64,000 bases of DNA, taken from the NCBI GenBank assembly GCA_016125475.1, contig WGLR01000029.1:42386-106385 (forward strand), given 5' to 3'. Below the pieces are notes generated by a model. It saw only the letters and a program-made list of their open reading frames with translations, searched no databases and had not been told where the DNA came from. The position numbers and the translations under genes were made by a program. Shown one piece after another: positions 34,254-44,645 of the stretch; within the stretch, counting starts at the first letter, position 1, and each line of letters opens with the position of its first letter. Source of the DNA: Betaproteobacteria bacterium. GTDB lineage: Bacteria > Pseudomonadota > Gammaproteobacteria > Burkholderiales > Ga0077523.

Positions 34254-35240
34254 ATGACGGCAGACTCACCACGCACGGAACTCCATCCGGAGATCGATCC
34301 CTTCGACAGCGGCATCCTCGGTCTCGACACCCGTCACGCGATGTACTGGGAGCAGAGCGGCAACCCCGACGGCATTCCCGTGCTCTTCCTGCACGGGGGC
34401 CCCGGCGCGGGATCGAGCCCTGCGCATCGCCGATTCTTCGATCCGGCGGCGTACCGCATCGTGATCTTCGATCAGCGCGGCGCCGGACGTTCCACGCCGC
34501 TCGGAGACATCACGGACAACACGACGCCCCTGCTCGTCGAGGACATCGAAAGGCTCCGCGACCATCTCGGCATCGAGCGCTGGGTCGTGTTCGGGGGGTC
34601 GTGGGGTTCGACGCTCGCCCTCGCCTACGGGCAGAACCACCCGGAACGCTGCCTCGCCTTCGTGCTGCGCGGCATCTTCCTGTGCCGGCGAAGCGAGATC
34701 GACTGGTTCCTGTACGGGATGCGCAACGTGTTTCCCGATGTCTGGCAGCGTTTCGCGCACTACATCCCACCGGCCGAACGCGACGATCTCCTCGGCGCCT
34801 ACACGCGCAGACTTCTGCACGCCGATCCGGCCGTGCACATGCCGGCAGCCCGTCAGTGGAGCCTCTACGAGGGTGCGTGCTCGACTCTGATCCCGAGCCC
34901 GGAGGCCATGCAGCACTTCGGGCACGACGTCGTCGCACTCGGTCTTGCGCGCATCGAGGCCCACTACTTCGCGCACGACATCTTCCTGCCGCCAGGGTCC
35001 CTGCTCGCCGGTGTGGAACGACTCCGGCATCTCCCCTGCATCATCGTGCAGGGGCGTTACGACATGGTGTGCCCCGCAGTCACCGCGTTCGACCTGAAGG
35101 CTGCCTGGCCCGAAGCGGAGTTCCGTCTCGTGGCAGACGCGGGACACTCGGCATGGGAACCGGGCATCCGCGCGGAACTGGTGTCGGCCATGGAAAGACT
35201 GAAGGAACATTTGGGGCGATCCGGCGAGGGCCGGCCGTGA
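34254..35240 (+). CDS. pip: Prolyl aminopeptidase (alpha/beta hydrolase)
   Basis: 328 residues. Removes N-terminal proline from peptides in the cytoplasm. Family S33 marks: FLHGGPGAGSSPAHRRFFDP, FDQRGAGRSTP, nucleophile Ser in VVFGGSWGSTLAL, Asp in VQGRYDMVCP and His in DAGHSAWEPG. Its stop overlaps the start of the following SnoaL-like gene (GTGA). Confidence 0.95.
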   Translation: MTADSPRTELHPEIDPFDSGILGLDTRHAMYWEQSGNPDGIPVLFLHGGPGAGSSPAHRRFFDPAAYRIVIFDQRGAGRSTPLGDITDNTTPLLVEDIERLRDHLGIERWVVFGGSWGSTLALAYGQNHPERCLAFVLRGIFLCRRSEIDWFLYGMRNVFPDVWQRFAHYIPPAERDDLLGAYTRRLLHADPAVHMPAARQWSLYEGACSTLIPSPEAMQHFGHDVVALGLARIEAHYFAHDIFLPPGSLLAGVERLRHLPCIIVQGRYDMVCPAVTAFDLKAAWPEAEFRLVADAGHSAWEPGIRAELVSAMERLKEHLGRSGEGRP

Positions 35241-35674
35241 GCGCCGCGCCGGAAGTGCTGTCGCGCTACATGGAAGGCCTGAAGTCGCACGACGTGCCGG
35301 CGATTCTCGCGACCGTCGCGGAAGATCTCCGCTTCGAGTCCATGGGCCGCGTGCTGGACAGAAAGGCGTTCGGAGAAATGCTCACGGCTCTGTACAAGGC
35401 ATTTCCGGACTGGACCTACGACCACGACGCTCCGGTCGGGCGTGACGACGGGTGGGACGTGCTCTGGCGCCAGGGTGGCACCCATGTCGGGGAATTCGCG
35501 ATGCCGGGAATGGAACCCATCGCGGCGACGGGACGCGTCGTTCGCATCCCTCCCCAGCGATTTCACTACCGCATCGATTCCGGACTCATCACGCGCATTC
35601 GACCGGACCCGGTCGAAGGCGGTGCGCCGCGTGGTATCCTGCTCCAGATCGGGGCCGCGGAGCCGCCTCTCTGA
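35237..35674 (+). CDS. SnoaL-like (NTF2-fold) protein
   Basis: 145 residues. Shows the cone-shaped SnoaL/ester-cyclase pattern: RYMEGLKSHDVPAILATVAEDLRFE, FPDWTYDHDAPVGRDDGW, VRIPPQRFHYRIDSGLITRI. Proteins of this fold bind or isomerise diverse small molecules; the ligand is unknown. The start is a GTG overlapping the pip stop by four bases, implying coupled translation. Confidence 0.75.
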   Translation: MSAAPEVLSRYMEGLKSHDVPAILATVAEDLRFESMGRVLDRKAFGEMLTALYKAFPDWTYDHDAPVGRDDGWDVLWRQGGTHVGEFAMPGMEPIAATGRVVRIPPQRFHYRIDSGLITRIRPDPVEGGAPRGILLQIGAAEPPL

Positions 35675-35683
35675 AAAAAAGAA

Positions 35684-35812
35684 GGGGTCGTACCAAGGGA
35701 GACCATGCGTGTGTCGAGGACCGGGAAACCGGCCCGCGGAGCGGCACGACCCCGCACATCGTGCTACATCAACAAATGTAACGTCGTTGCGCGGAACAAA
35801 GTTTCGCGCAAC
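35684..35812. other. Possible structured RNA or repeat-stem region
   Basis: Three nested or adjacent stems occur in 130 bases: GGGGTCGT at 35684-35691 pairs with ACGACCCC at 35746-35753; inside it CCGG-GAAA-CCGG (35721-35732) forms a GNRA-type tetraloop hairpin; and 35786-35793 pairs with 35805-35812 (8 bp, extendable). No clear terminator T-run follows on either strand. I do not recognise a known riboswitch or 4.5S/6S RNA. It lies between the SnoaL-like gene and the convergent small gene. Confidence 0.3.
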
Positions 35813-35842
35813 CAGCTTTCCACAACCTTACCGGCTGAATTT

Positions 35843-36142
35843 TCACGCATCCGGTATTGCAGCGAGGAAGTCTGCCGTCGACGAATCGTCGAACAGTATC
35901 CAGGCTTCGCACTCGACCGGCGAGACGCGGTCCGCCCACGCAGGCGCCGCGAGATCCTGATAGTCGGCATCCGGCAGGTAGGACGTGGCGCCCCGGCGCG
36001 CACGCTCGAGAAGTGCCTCGCTCACGATGCTCGCCCTGAGTCTCAGCAGACGGTCGTACCACGCGCCCGCACGACGCTTTTCGTGCCAGACCACCACGTA
36101 AGGTTTGGAGAAGCGTGCCTGCGCGAGGTATGAGGCAGTCAT
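35843..36142 (-). CDS. Small hypothetical protein downstream of phaM-like operon
   Basis: 99 residues from ATG 36142 (GTG 36163 would add seven). Not recognised. It begins MTASYLAQARFSKPYVVVWHEKRR in sense, with several Arg residues, then becomes acidic (WILFDDSSTADFLAAIPDA). No signal or membrane span. No good ribosome site. It is 39 bases after the Arg-rich gene of the phaM-like pair on the same strand. May be a genuine third gene or a chance frame. Confidence 0.4.
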   Translation of the reverse strand: MTASYLAQARFSKPYVVVWHEKRRAGAWYDRLLRLRASIVSEALLERARRGATSYLPDADYQDLAAPAWADRVSPVECEAWILFDDSSTADFLAAIPDA

Positions 36143-36181
36143 GGCGACGGGACCGCCGCACACGCCCGGCCGCTGCTTGCG

Positions 36182-36529
36182 TCAGGCCTCGATGTCGACC
36201 GAAGGCGTCGCGGTCGCTTCATCGGCGGTGCGTCGCGCTGCTGCCCTGCGGTCACGCCCGGAACGCGTGTCGATGAGCACCGGGATCTGCCGCGTGCGCC
36301 GGTCCGCCCGGCGTCGGGTGCCCCGACCGCGGCGATCCTCGATCGCCGCGACACCGGCCTGCGCGTCGGGAGGCGGAAACTGTGTGCCGGGCGCCGGCGG
36401 ACGCTCGGGCGGACGACGTCCCGCGCTCTCGTCCGTCGCGGTACCTGCGGGCCGCACACTGTCGACACCCGCGATGGCCGTGGAGTCGGGTACGGTGACA
36501 ACCGCCGGTGCGGGAGCGTTGATCCTCAT
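36182..36529 (-). CDS. Arg/Pro-rich basic protein translationally coupled to phaM-like gene
   Basis: 115 residues. The start overlaps the phaM-like stop (ATGA). The sequence is low complexity: Pro/Ala-rich first half (RPPERPPAPGTQFPPP), then an Arg-rich half (RRGRGTRRRADRRTRQ) likely to bind nucleic acid. In Ralstonia PhaM the PHA-granule-binding N-terminal region is followed by a basic, DNA-binding tail in the same polypeptide; here that tail may be encoded as a separate protein. No catalytic domain is apparent. Confidence 0.6.
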   Translation of the reverse strand: MRINAPAPAVVTVPDSTAIAGVDSVRPAGTATDESAGRRPPERPPAPGTQFPPPDAQAGVAAIEDRRGRGTRRRADRRTRQIPVLIDTRSGRDRRAAARRTADEATATPSVDIEA

Positions 36530-36789
36530 CCCTTCCCTGACGGATTTCCCGTCGAGTCGTGAATCGCCTGCAGGGTGGACCGCTGCATCTCCAGCGTCTT
36601 GATCGTCATCTGCAGCATCGAAAGATTCATCTTCAGCCAGTTCTCGACTGCCCGCAGTTCGGCGAGCTTCTTGTCGACGTCCTCGATGTTCATCGTGGGC
36701 TGAAAGATTCCCGGCAACGGGAACGACATCGGGTTCCACATCTTGCGGAAGAACTCGAGAGGATCGCCGGATTCGGTTCCATCACTCAT
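36526..36789 (-). CDS. phaM: PhaM-type polyhydroxyalkanoate granule regulator (short form)
   Basis: 87 residues. Matches the conserved region of PhaM proteins: DPLEFFRKMWNPMSFPLPG, then TMNIEDVDKKLAELRAVENWLKMNLSMLQMTIKTLEMQ. PhaM binds and activates PHA synthase and links granules to the nucleoid. GAGGGG 8 bases before ATG 36789 supports the start. The protein stops soon after the conserved helices; the basic tail appears in the overlapping next gene. Confidence 0.8.
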   Translation of the reverse strand: MSDGTESGDPLEFFRKMWNPMSFPLPGIFQPTMNIEDVDKKLAELRAVENWLKMNLSMLQMTIKTLEMQRSTLQAIHDSTGNPSGKG

Positions 36790-36983
36790 GCGCAAGTCCC
36801 CCTCGCTGCGAGTGGCTGCGGGCACGGTGGTACCGCGCCGGCGCACACTCTGGTTGATCGGCCGGAAGACGGTCGCGCACACCGGGTCCGGTATCCGTTC
36901 CCGTTGCGCGACGACACCTCCGGCGCCTGCCTCCTCTCAGCCGCCGCCCGGCCGAACCGGGTCGGCCGGGCGACACGCCATGC

Positions 36984-39447
<2,464 letters not shown>

Positions 39448-39464
39448 CAAAGGAGAACACAAGC

Positions 39465-40313
39465 ATGAAACTCGTACGATTCGGCGAAGCAGGGCGCGAG
39501 AAACCGGGCATGCTGGACGCGAGCGGCGCCATCCGTGACCTGTCCGGCATCGTGCAGGACATCGACGGCTCGGTGCTCGGCGACGAGAGTCTCGCGCGAC
39601 TGCGAGCGGTCGACCCGACCTCCCTGCCGAAGGTCGACGGCACGCCGCGGTACGGTGCCCCCGTCGCCAGAGTGGGCAAGTTCATCGCGATCGGGCTCAA
39701 CTACTCGGATCACGCGAAGGAATCCGGCATGCCGATCCCGAAGGAGCCCGTCGTCTTCAACAAGGCGACGTCGTGCATCATGGGGCCGAACGACACCGTC
39801 GTGCTGCCGAAGGGATCGGTCAAGGGCGACTGGGAGGTCGAACTGGCCTTCGTGATCGGCAGGACGGCGAAGAACGTGTCCGAGGCCGACGCTCTCGACT
39901 ACGTGGCAGGCTACATGGCCTGCAACGACGTGTCCGAACGCGAGTGGCAGCTCGAACGCGGCCACACCTGGGACAAGGGCAAGGGCTTCGACACGTTCGG
40001 CCCCATCGGCCCGCTGCTCGTGACGCGCGACGAGATTCCCGATCCTCAGAATCTCGCGATGTGGCTCGACGTGAACGGGAAGCGCATGCAGACCGGCAAC
40101 ACCAACACCATGATCTTCACGGTCCGCCAGCTCGTCGCGTACGTGAGCTTCCTCTGCACGCTGCAGCCGGGAGACATCATCACGACGGGCACCCCGCCCG
40201 GCGTGGGCATGGGCGTCAAGCCCGAGCCGGTATTTCTGAAGGCGGGCGACGTGATGCGCCTGGGCATAGACGGGCTCGGCGAACAGCGCCAGGAGGTCCG
40301 GGCCGCCGAGTAG
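39465..40313 (+). CDS. FAH-family hydrolase, 2,4-diketo-3-deoxy-L-fuconate hydrolase-like
   Basis: 282 residues. Fumarylacetoacetase family: AIGLNYSDHAKESG, VFNKATSCIMGPND, metal-binding Glu pair in DWEVELAFVIGR, Asp in ACNDVSEREWQ, and GDIITTGTPPGVGMG. With the preceding SDR and the divergent UxaA dehydratase it likely cleaves a 2,4-diketo-3-deoxy acid to pyruvate and a hydroxyacid. AAGGAG precedes ATG 39465. A terminator follows at 40342. Confidence 0.87.
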   Translation: MKLVRFGEAGREKPGMLDASGAIRDLSGIVQDIDGSVLGDESLARLRAVDPTSLPKVDGTPRYGAPVARVGKFIAIGLNYSDHAKESGMPIPKEPVVFNKATSCIMGPNDTVVLPKGSVKGDWEVELAFVIGRTAKNVSEADALDYVAGYMACNDVSEREWQLERGHTWDKGKGFDTFGPIGPLLVTRDEIPDPQNLAMWLDVNGKRMQTGNTNTMIFTVRQLVAYVSFLCTLQPGDIITTGTPPGVGMGVKPEPVFLKAGDVMRLGIDGLGEQRQEVRAAE

Positions 40314-40341
40314 GCGAACGGCGAGCCGGCAGAGTTGTCCG

Positions 40342-40373
40342 AAAGGGCGCGCATGCAGATGCGCGCCCTTTTT
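40342..40373 (+). terminator. Terminator after the sugar-acid operon
   Basis: Stem 40342-40354 with 40359-40371 around loop GCAG, running into TTTTT. A strong intrinsic terminator, with A-tract on the other side, 29 bases after the FAH-family gene. Confidence 0.85.
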
Positions 40374-40450
40374 CGTTTCGTGCCGTTCGCTCTCCGTCCA
40401 CCGCACGAACCGACAGCCAACCTCCGTCGCGATATCAGGAGACGCTCACC

Positions 40451-41563
40451 ATGCGAATCGGTGTACCGAAGGAAATCAAGAATCACGAATACCGTGTCGG
40501 CATGACGCCGTCGGGTGCGCGGCAGCTGAGCACGCGCGGCCACGAGATACTCGTCGAGGCGGGTGCCGGGGTGTCGGCGGGATTTCCCGACGATGACTAT
40601 CGCGCAGCGGGGGCCCGCATCGTGTCCGCGGCGGCCGACGCGTGGGATGCGGACCTCGTCGTGAAGGTCAAGGAGCCGCAATCGGCCGAACTCGGGTACA
40701 TCCGGCGCGACCTCGTCCTGTTCACGTACCTGCACCTCGTGACGTGCCCGGAGGTCGTCGACGCGATGACGAAAAGCGGCGCGGTCGGCATCGCCTACGA
40801 GACGGTGACCGACGCCCACGGAGACCTGCCGCTGCTCGTGCCGATGTCGGAGGTCGCGGGTCGCCTGTCGGTCCAGGTCGGCGCGTGGGCACTCATGCTT
40901 CCCCAGGGTGGCAGCGGCGTGCTGCTCCCGGGCGTGGCAGGCGTCCCCCCCTGCAAGGTCACGATACTCGGCGCCGGAACGGTGGGCACCCACGCAGCCT
41001 GGACTGCGGTCGGCTTCGGTGCCGATGTCACGATCATGGACGTCAACGTGAGGCGACTGAGACAGATCGAGGAAATCTTCGGCGCCCGCCTCAAGACCTG
41101 CTATTCGGAACCCGACGCGATTGCGACCCACGTCGCTGCCTCGGATCTCCTCATCGGCGCCGTTCTCGTGCGCGGCAAGCACGCTCCGAAGCTCGTGACG
41201 CGCGAGATGCTGCGTTCGATGCGGCCAGGCTCGGTGTTCGTCGACGTCGGCATCGACCAGGGGGGATGCGCGGAGACGTCCCGCCCCACCACGCACGCGG
41301 ACCCGCTCTACGTCGAGGAGGGCGTGCTGCACTACTGCGTGGCGAACATGCCCGGCGCAGTCGCCCGTACGTCCACCCACGCCCTCACCCAGGCCACGCT
41401 CCCGTACGCGATCGAGATCGCGACGCACGGCTGGCGCGAGGCATTGCGCCGGGATCCGGGCCTGTGCCAGGGACTGCAGGTCTGGAACGGCGGGATCACG
41501 TATCGCCCGCTCGCGGAGGATCTCGGCGTTCCGAGCCTGCCGCCGGAGCAGGCCCTGACCTGA
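40451..41563 (+). CDS. ald: Alanine dehydrogenase
   Basis: 370 residues, standard length. Converts L-alanine and NAD to pyruvate and ammonia. Marks: MRIGVPKEIKNHEYRVG, catalytic Lys in VVKVKEP, His in FTYLHLV, NAD motif ILGAGTVGTHAA and VDVGIDQGGCAETSRPTTH. AGGAG lies before ATG 40451. It may serve ammonia assimilation or release, but it is 13 kb from the urea genes and has its own terminator-flanked position. Confidence 0.97.
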   Translation: MRIGVPKEIKNHEYRVGMTPSGARQLSTRGHEILVEAGAGVSAGFPDDDYRAAGARIVSAAADAWDADLVVKVKEPQSAELGYIRRDLVLFTYLHLVTCPEVVDAMTKSGAVGIAYETVTDAHGDLPLLVPMSEVAGRLSVQVGAWALMLPQGGSGVLLPGVAGVPPCKVTILGAGTVGTHAAWTAVGFGADVTIMDVNVRRLRQIEEIFGARLKTCYSEPDAIATHVAASDLLIGAVLVRGKHAPKLVTREMLRSMRPGSVFVDVGIDQGGCAETSRPTTHADPLYVEEGVLHYCVANMPGAVARTSTHALTQATLPYAIEIATHGWREALRRDPGLCQGLQVWNGGITYRPLAEDLGVPSLPPEQALT

Positions 41564-41847
41564 CGCATCCGCTCGCGCGCACGGGTTTTCCGGGCGCCAG
41601 GTCTTGCTACCCCCTGCAGACGCCGCGACCGACACCGGCGCCCATCCCCGCTCCCCGACGCGCAGCGCGAGCTGCGCGGTATCGGTGACCGCTACTTCGC
41701 TCTCGCTCCTCCTGTCACGGAAGCACCAGGACTAAGGTCCGTTCCGTCCTCGACGCAAGACCGGTCCCTCCGGTTCGACGACACGCCGGTTCCTGCGTCG
41801 CGGCCACGTTCCTTATCGACCGGCTACGCAAAACAGGAGACATACCC

Positions 41848-42561
41848 ATGCACACCTCACGCCCCCTCGCACGCCTGCTTCCGTCGACATTCGCCCTGGC
41901 CGCCGCGCTCGCCGGCCCGGCCACGACGTGGGCCGCAGGCGATCCCCTCGGCGCATCCACGCTGGTGCCCGGGCAGATCGTCATCAGCGAGATCATGAAC
42001 GACCCCTCCAGGGTGAGCGACACCGCCGGCGAGTGGGTTGAGCTCTACAACCCCCTCGCCGTGGACATCGATCTGAACGGCCTCCTCGTCGAGAGCCAGA
42101 ACGGCGGCAACGTCGAGAGCTTCACGATCTCGGGCACCGGTCCGGTCGGACCGGGCGCCTACTTCGTGCTCGCGCGCAATGCCGACCCCGCCGTCAATGG
42201 CGGCGTCACCGCGGACTTCGCCTGGGGAACCGCGCTCTCGCTCGGCAACGGCACCGACTTCCTGCGGCTGTCGACGCCGGAGGGGACACTGCTCGCGCAG
42301 ACGAGCTGGATATCCTCGACGAGCGGTCGCAGCATGGAACTCAATTCGGGCACGCTGCCGCTGCTCGTGCAGAGCAACTTCGTGCCGGCGTCGACGCCCT
42401 ACGGTGTCGGTGACTTCGGCACGCCCGGAAGCCTGAACGCCTCCCCGATGAACCTGGCGGGAATCGTGGCCGCCCCGGTTCCGGAACCCTCGTCGTACGC
42501 GCTGCTCGGGCTGGGTCTCGCCATGGTCGCGCTCGGACGACATCGTCGCACCAGCCGGTGA
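41848..42561 (+). CDS. Lamin-tail-domain protein with PEP-CTERM sorting signal
   Basis: 237 residues. Signal peptide (1-30), a beta-sandwich lamin-tail-like domain (VISEIMNDPSRVSDTAGEWVELYNP, GPGAYFVLARN), and a C-terminal PEP-CTERM tripartite signal: VPEPSSYALLG, membrane helix and RHRR. Such proteins are sorted by exosortase EpsH and linked to exopolysaccharide in betaproteobacteria. AGGAG precedes the start. No exosortase gene is in the window. Confidence 0.85.
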   Translation: MHTSRPLARLLPSTFALAAALAGPATTWAAGDPLGASTLVPGQIVISEIMNDPSRVSDTAGEWVELYNPLAVDIDLNGLLVESQNGGNVESFTISGTGPVGPGAYFVLARNADPAVNGGVTADFAWGTALSLGNGTDFLRLSTPEGTLLAQTSWISSTSGRSMELNSGTLPLLVQSNFVPASTPYGVGDFGTPGSLNASPMNLAGIVAAPVPEPSSYALLGLGLAMVALGRHRRTSR

Positions 42562-42586
42562 CCGCGCGCCACGTGACGAGCGGAAA

Positions 42587-42622
42587 CGAAAAAGGGATGC
42601 CCTCGGGGGCATCCCTTTTTCG
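42587..42622. terminator. Bidirectional terminator
   Basis: CGAAAAAGGGATGCC pairs with GGCATCCCTTTTTCG (42587-42601 with 42608-42622). T-runs occur on both strands, serving the PEP-CTERM gene (plus) and panC (minus). Confidence 0.88.
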
Positions 42623-42643
42623 TGAACGAACGAGCGGGCCCGG

Positions 42644-43483
42644 TCAGGGCGCCAGCAGTTCGAGATTGTCGATGAGTCTGGTCACGCCGAGTCTCGCGGC
42701 TCCGAGCGCGACGAGTTCCTTCTCGTCCGCCTCCGGCTGCATGAGCGTGCGGCGGCTGCGCACGACGACGTAATCGACGTGCCATCCGTGCCGGGCGAGC
42801 AACGCATCGGCGGCGAACTCGAGCGCCTCGAAGTTGCGGTCACCGCTCGCGACGGCCGCACGGACCTGGTCGAGAGCCTCGTGCAGGCGGGGTGCCTCCC
42901 CGCGTTCCTCGGGCGAGAGATAACGGTTGCGGGACGAGAGCGCCAGCCCGTCGTCGGCGCGGTACGTCTCGGCCGCGACGATCTCGACCGGCAGGGCGAG
43001 CTGCCGCACCATGTGGCGAATGATGTGCAGCTGCTGATAGTCCTTCTTGCCGAAGACCGCCACGTGCGGCTGGACCATGTTCATCAGCTTCAGCACCACG
43101 GTGGCCACGCCGCGAAAGTGACCGTGGCGGAACCGCCCCTCGAGCTTGTTCGCGACGGGTGGCGGATCCACCATGAACACCTGCGGCTCCGGGTACATTT
43201 CCCGTTCGTCCGGATGAAACACGAGCTGGCATCCCGCACGTTCGAGCTTCTCGCAGTCTTCCTCGAAGGTTCTCGGATACTTGTCGAAGTCCTCGCCCTG
43301 ACCGAACTGGAGGCGATTCACGAAGATCGTCGTGACGACGGTCGGCGCGTTCTGCAGCCCGAGCGTCACGAGCCGGAGGTGGCCGTCGTGGATGTTCCCC
43401 ATCGTGGGAACGCACGCGTAGCGAGGCTCCTGGCGCAGGCGCGCCCGCAGTTCGGAGACGGATCTCAGGATTTCTATTGCCAT
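42644..43483 (-). CDS. panC: Pantothenate synthetase PanC
   Basis: 279 residues. Joins pantoate and beta-alanine with ATP. Nucleotidyl-transferase motifs: PTMGNIHDGHLRLV (HxGH), FGKKDYQQL and LSSRNRYLSPEE (KMSKS-like). ATG 43483 gives MAIEILRSVSELR. It lies 7 bases after the deoxynucleoside kinase gene in a pcnB-folK-dNK-panC operon that is common in betaproteobacteria. Confidence 0.96.
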   Translation of the reverse strand: MAIEILRSVSELRARLRQEPRYACVPTMGNIHDGHLRLVTLGLQNAPTVVTTIFVNRLQFGQGEDFDKYPRTFEEDCEKLERAGCQLVFHPDEREMYPEPQVFMVDPPPVANKLEGRFRHGHFRGVATVVLKLMNMVQPHVAVFGKKDYQQLHIIRHMVRQLALPVEIVAAETYRADDGLALSSRNRYLSPEERGEAPRLHEALDQVRAAVASGDRNFEALEFAADALLARHGWHVDYVVVRSRRTLMQPEADEKELVALGAARLGVTRLIDNLELLAP

Positions 43484-43490
43484 GCAGCAT

Positions 43491-44138
43491 TCAGCCCAGA
43501 TTGAAATATTCGCGAGCGCCACGCATCTCCGTGATGCGGCGCAACAATAGCGCAAAGTCTTCCGCGCGATCAACAAAGTTCAGGCGCTCGCTGTTCACCA
43601 CGAGCAGCGGGGAATCGTGATAGTCGTGGAAGAAGCGGCTGTACGCATCGGCCAGGCGCGCGAGGTAGGGTTCCGTGAGGCCGCGCTCGTAATCGACGCC
43701 ACGACGACGGACGCGGTTCATGAGCACCCGCGAGGATGCCTGCAGGTAGATCACGAGATCCGGCACCGGCGCCTGAGGCGCGAGATGGCCGAAGATCTTC
43801 TGGTACAGGCCGAGTTCCTCGTCGGCGAGCGTGAGCCGCGCGAAGAGCGGATCCTTCTGGAAGAAGAAGTCGGAGACCGTCGTGCGCCTGAACAGGTCGC
43901 CCTGCTTGAGCGCGCGCACCTGGTCGACGCGCTGGAACAGGAAAAAGAGCTGGGTGGAGAGCGCGTGCCTGTCCGGATTGTCGTAGAAGCTCGCGAGGAA
44001 CGGGTTCGCCCCGGGGTCCTCGAGGAGCAGTTCCGCCTCGAGTTCCGTGGCCAGGCGTCGCGCGAGGCTCGTCTTGCCGACGCCGATCGGCCCCTCCACG
44101 ACGACGTAGCGAAAGCGGTCAGGCCAGGCTGTCTGCAT
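43491..44138 (-). CDS. Deoxynucleoside kinase family protein
   Basis: 215 residues. P-loop GPIGVGKTSLA at the N-terminus, DNPDRHALSTQLFFLFQR, FFFQKDPLFARLTL and the LID-like RVRRRGVDYE. Phosphorylates deoxynucleosides (dAdo/dGuo type) in the cytoplasm. Its ATG overlaps the folK end by 20 bases. Placement between folK and panC is typical of betaproteobacteria, though the link to cofactor synthesis is not understood. Confidence 0.9.
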   Translation of the reverse strand: MQTAWPDRFRYVVVEGPIGVGKTSLARRLATELEAELLLEDPGANPFLASFYDNPDRHALSTQLFFLFQRVDQVRALKQGDLFRRTTVSDFFFQKDPLFARLTLADEELGLYQKIFGHLAPQAPVPDLVIYLQASSRVLMNRVRRRGVDYERGLTEPYLARLADAYSRFFHDYHDSPLLVVNSERLNFVDRAEDFALLLRRITEMRGAREYFNLG

Positions 44139-44634
44139 CGATGCGCTCCACCATCTGGTGCGCGGCCGAACGCCACGCGAGTTCACGAACGACGCCCCGG
44201 CCCGGCACCACGAGATCGGGCGCGAGCTCCGCGAGAGGCACGAGCACGAAGGCGCGTTCGTGCATGCGCGGATGCGGGAGCGTGAGCTCGCTGTCCCGCA
44301 GGACGAGATCATCGTAGAGAAGGATGTCGAGATCCAGTGTTCTCGGGCCGTTGGGCATCCCGCGCACGCGGCCCTGGGCCCTCTCGATCGCGAGCAGCGC
44401 GGCGAGCAGTGCGTGCGCGGACAGGGACGTGTCCACGAGCACCACGGCATTCACGAAATCGGGCTGGTCGCCGAATCCGACGGGTGCGGTGCGATAGAAA
44501 GAGGATCGCGCGAGGATTCGCGTGTGGGGTAGCGCCGCCAGGGCCTCCAGCGCGCGGCCGAGCTGTGCGCCGGGCGACTCGATGTTGGACCCGAGCCCCA
44601 CGTAGGCCCGGGTCGTCGTCGACATCTCTGGCAT
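44119..44634 (-). CDS. folK: 6-hydroxymethyl-7,8-dihydropterin pyrophosphokinase FolK
   Basis: 171 residues (168 if ATG 44625 is used). Folate synthesis. Motifs: AYVGLGSNIESPGAQL, FYRTAPVGFGDQPDFVNAVV, and GPRTLDLDILLYDD. It begins 11 bases after the pcnB stop. Confidence 0.96.
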   Translation of the reverse strand: MPEMSTTTRAYVGLGSNIESPGAQLGRALEALAALPHTRILARSSFYRTAPVGFGDQPDFVNAVVLVDTSLSAHALLAALLAIERAQGRVRGMPNGPRTLDLDILLYDDLVLRDSELTLPHPRMHERAFVLVPLAELAPDLVVPGRGVVRELAWRSAAHQMVERIDADSLA

Positions 44635-44645
44635 GAAACGGGAGC

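Noticed and set aside
35684..35753. 4.5S (SRP) RNA
   Set aside because: The conserved SRP core (GGUCAGG ... GGAAGCAGC) is missing.
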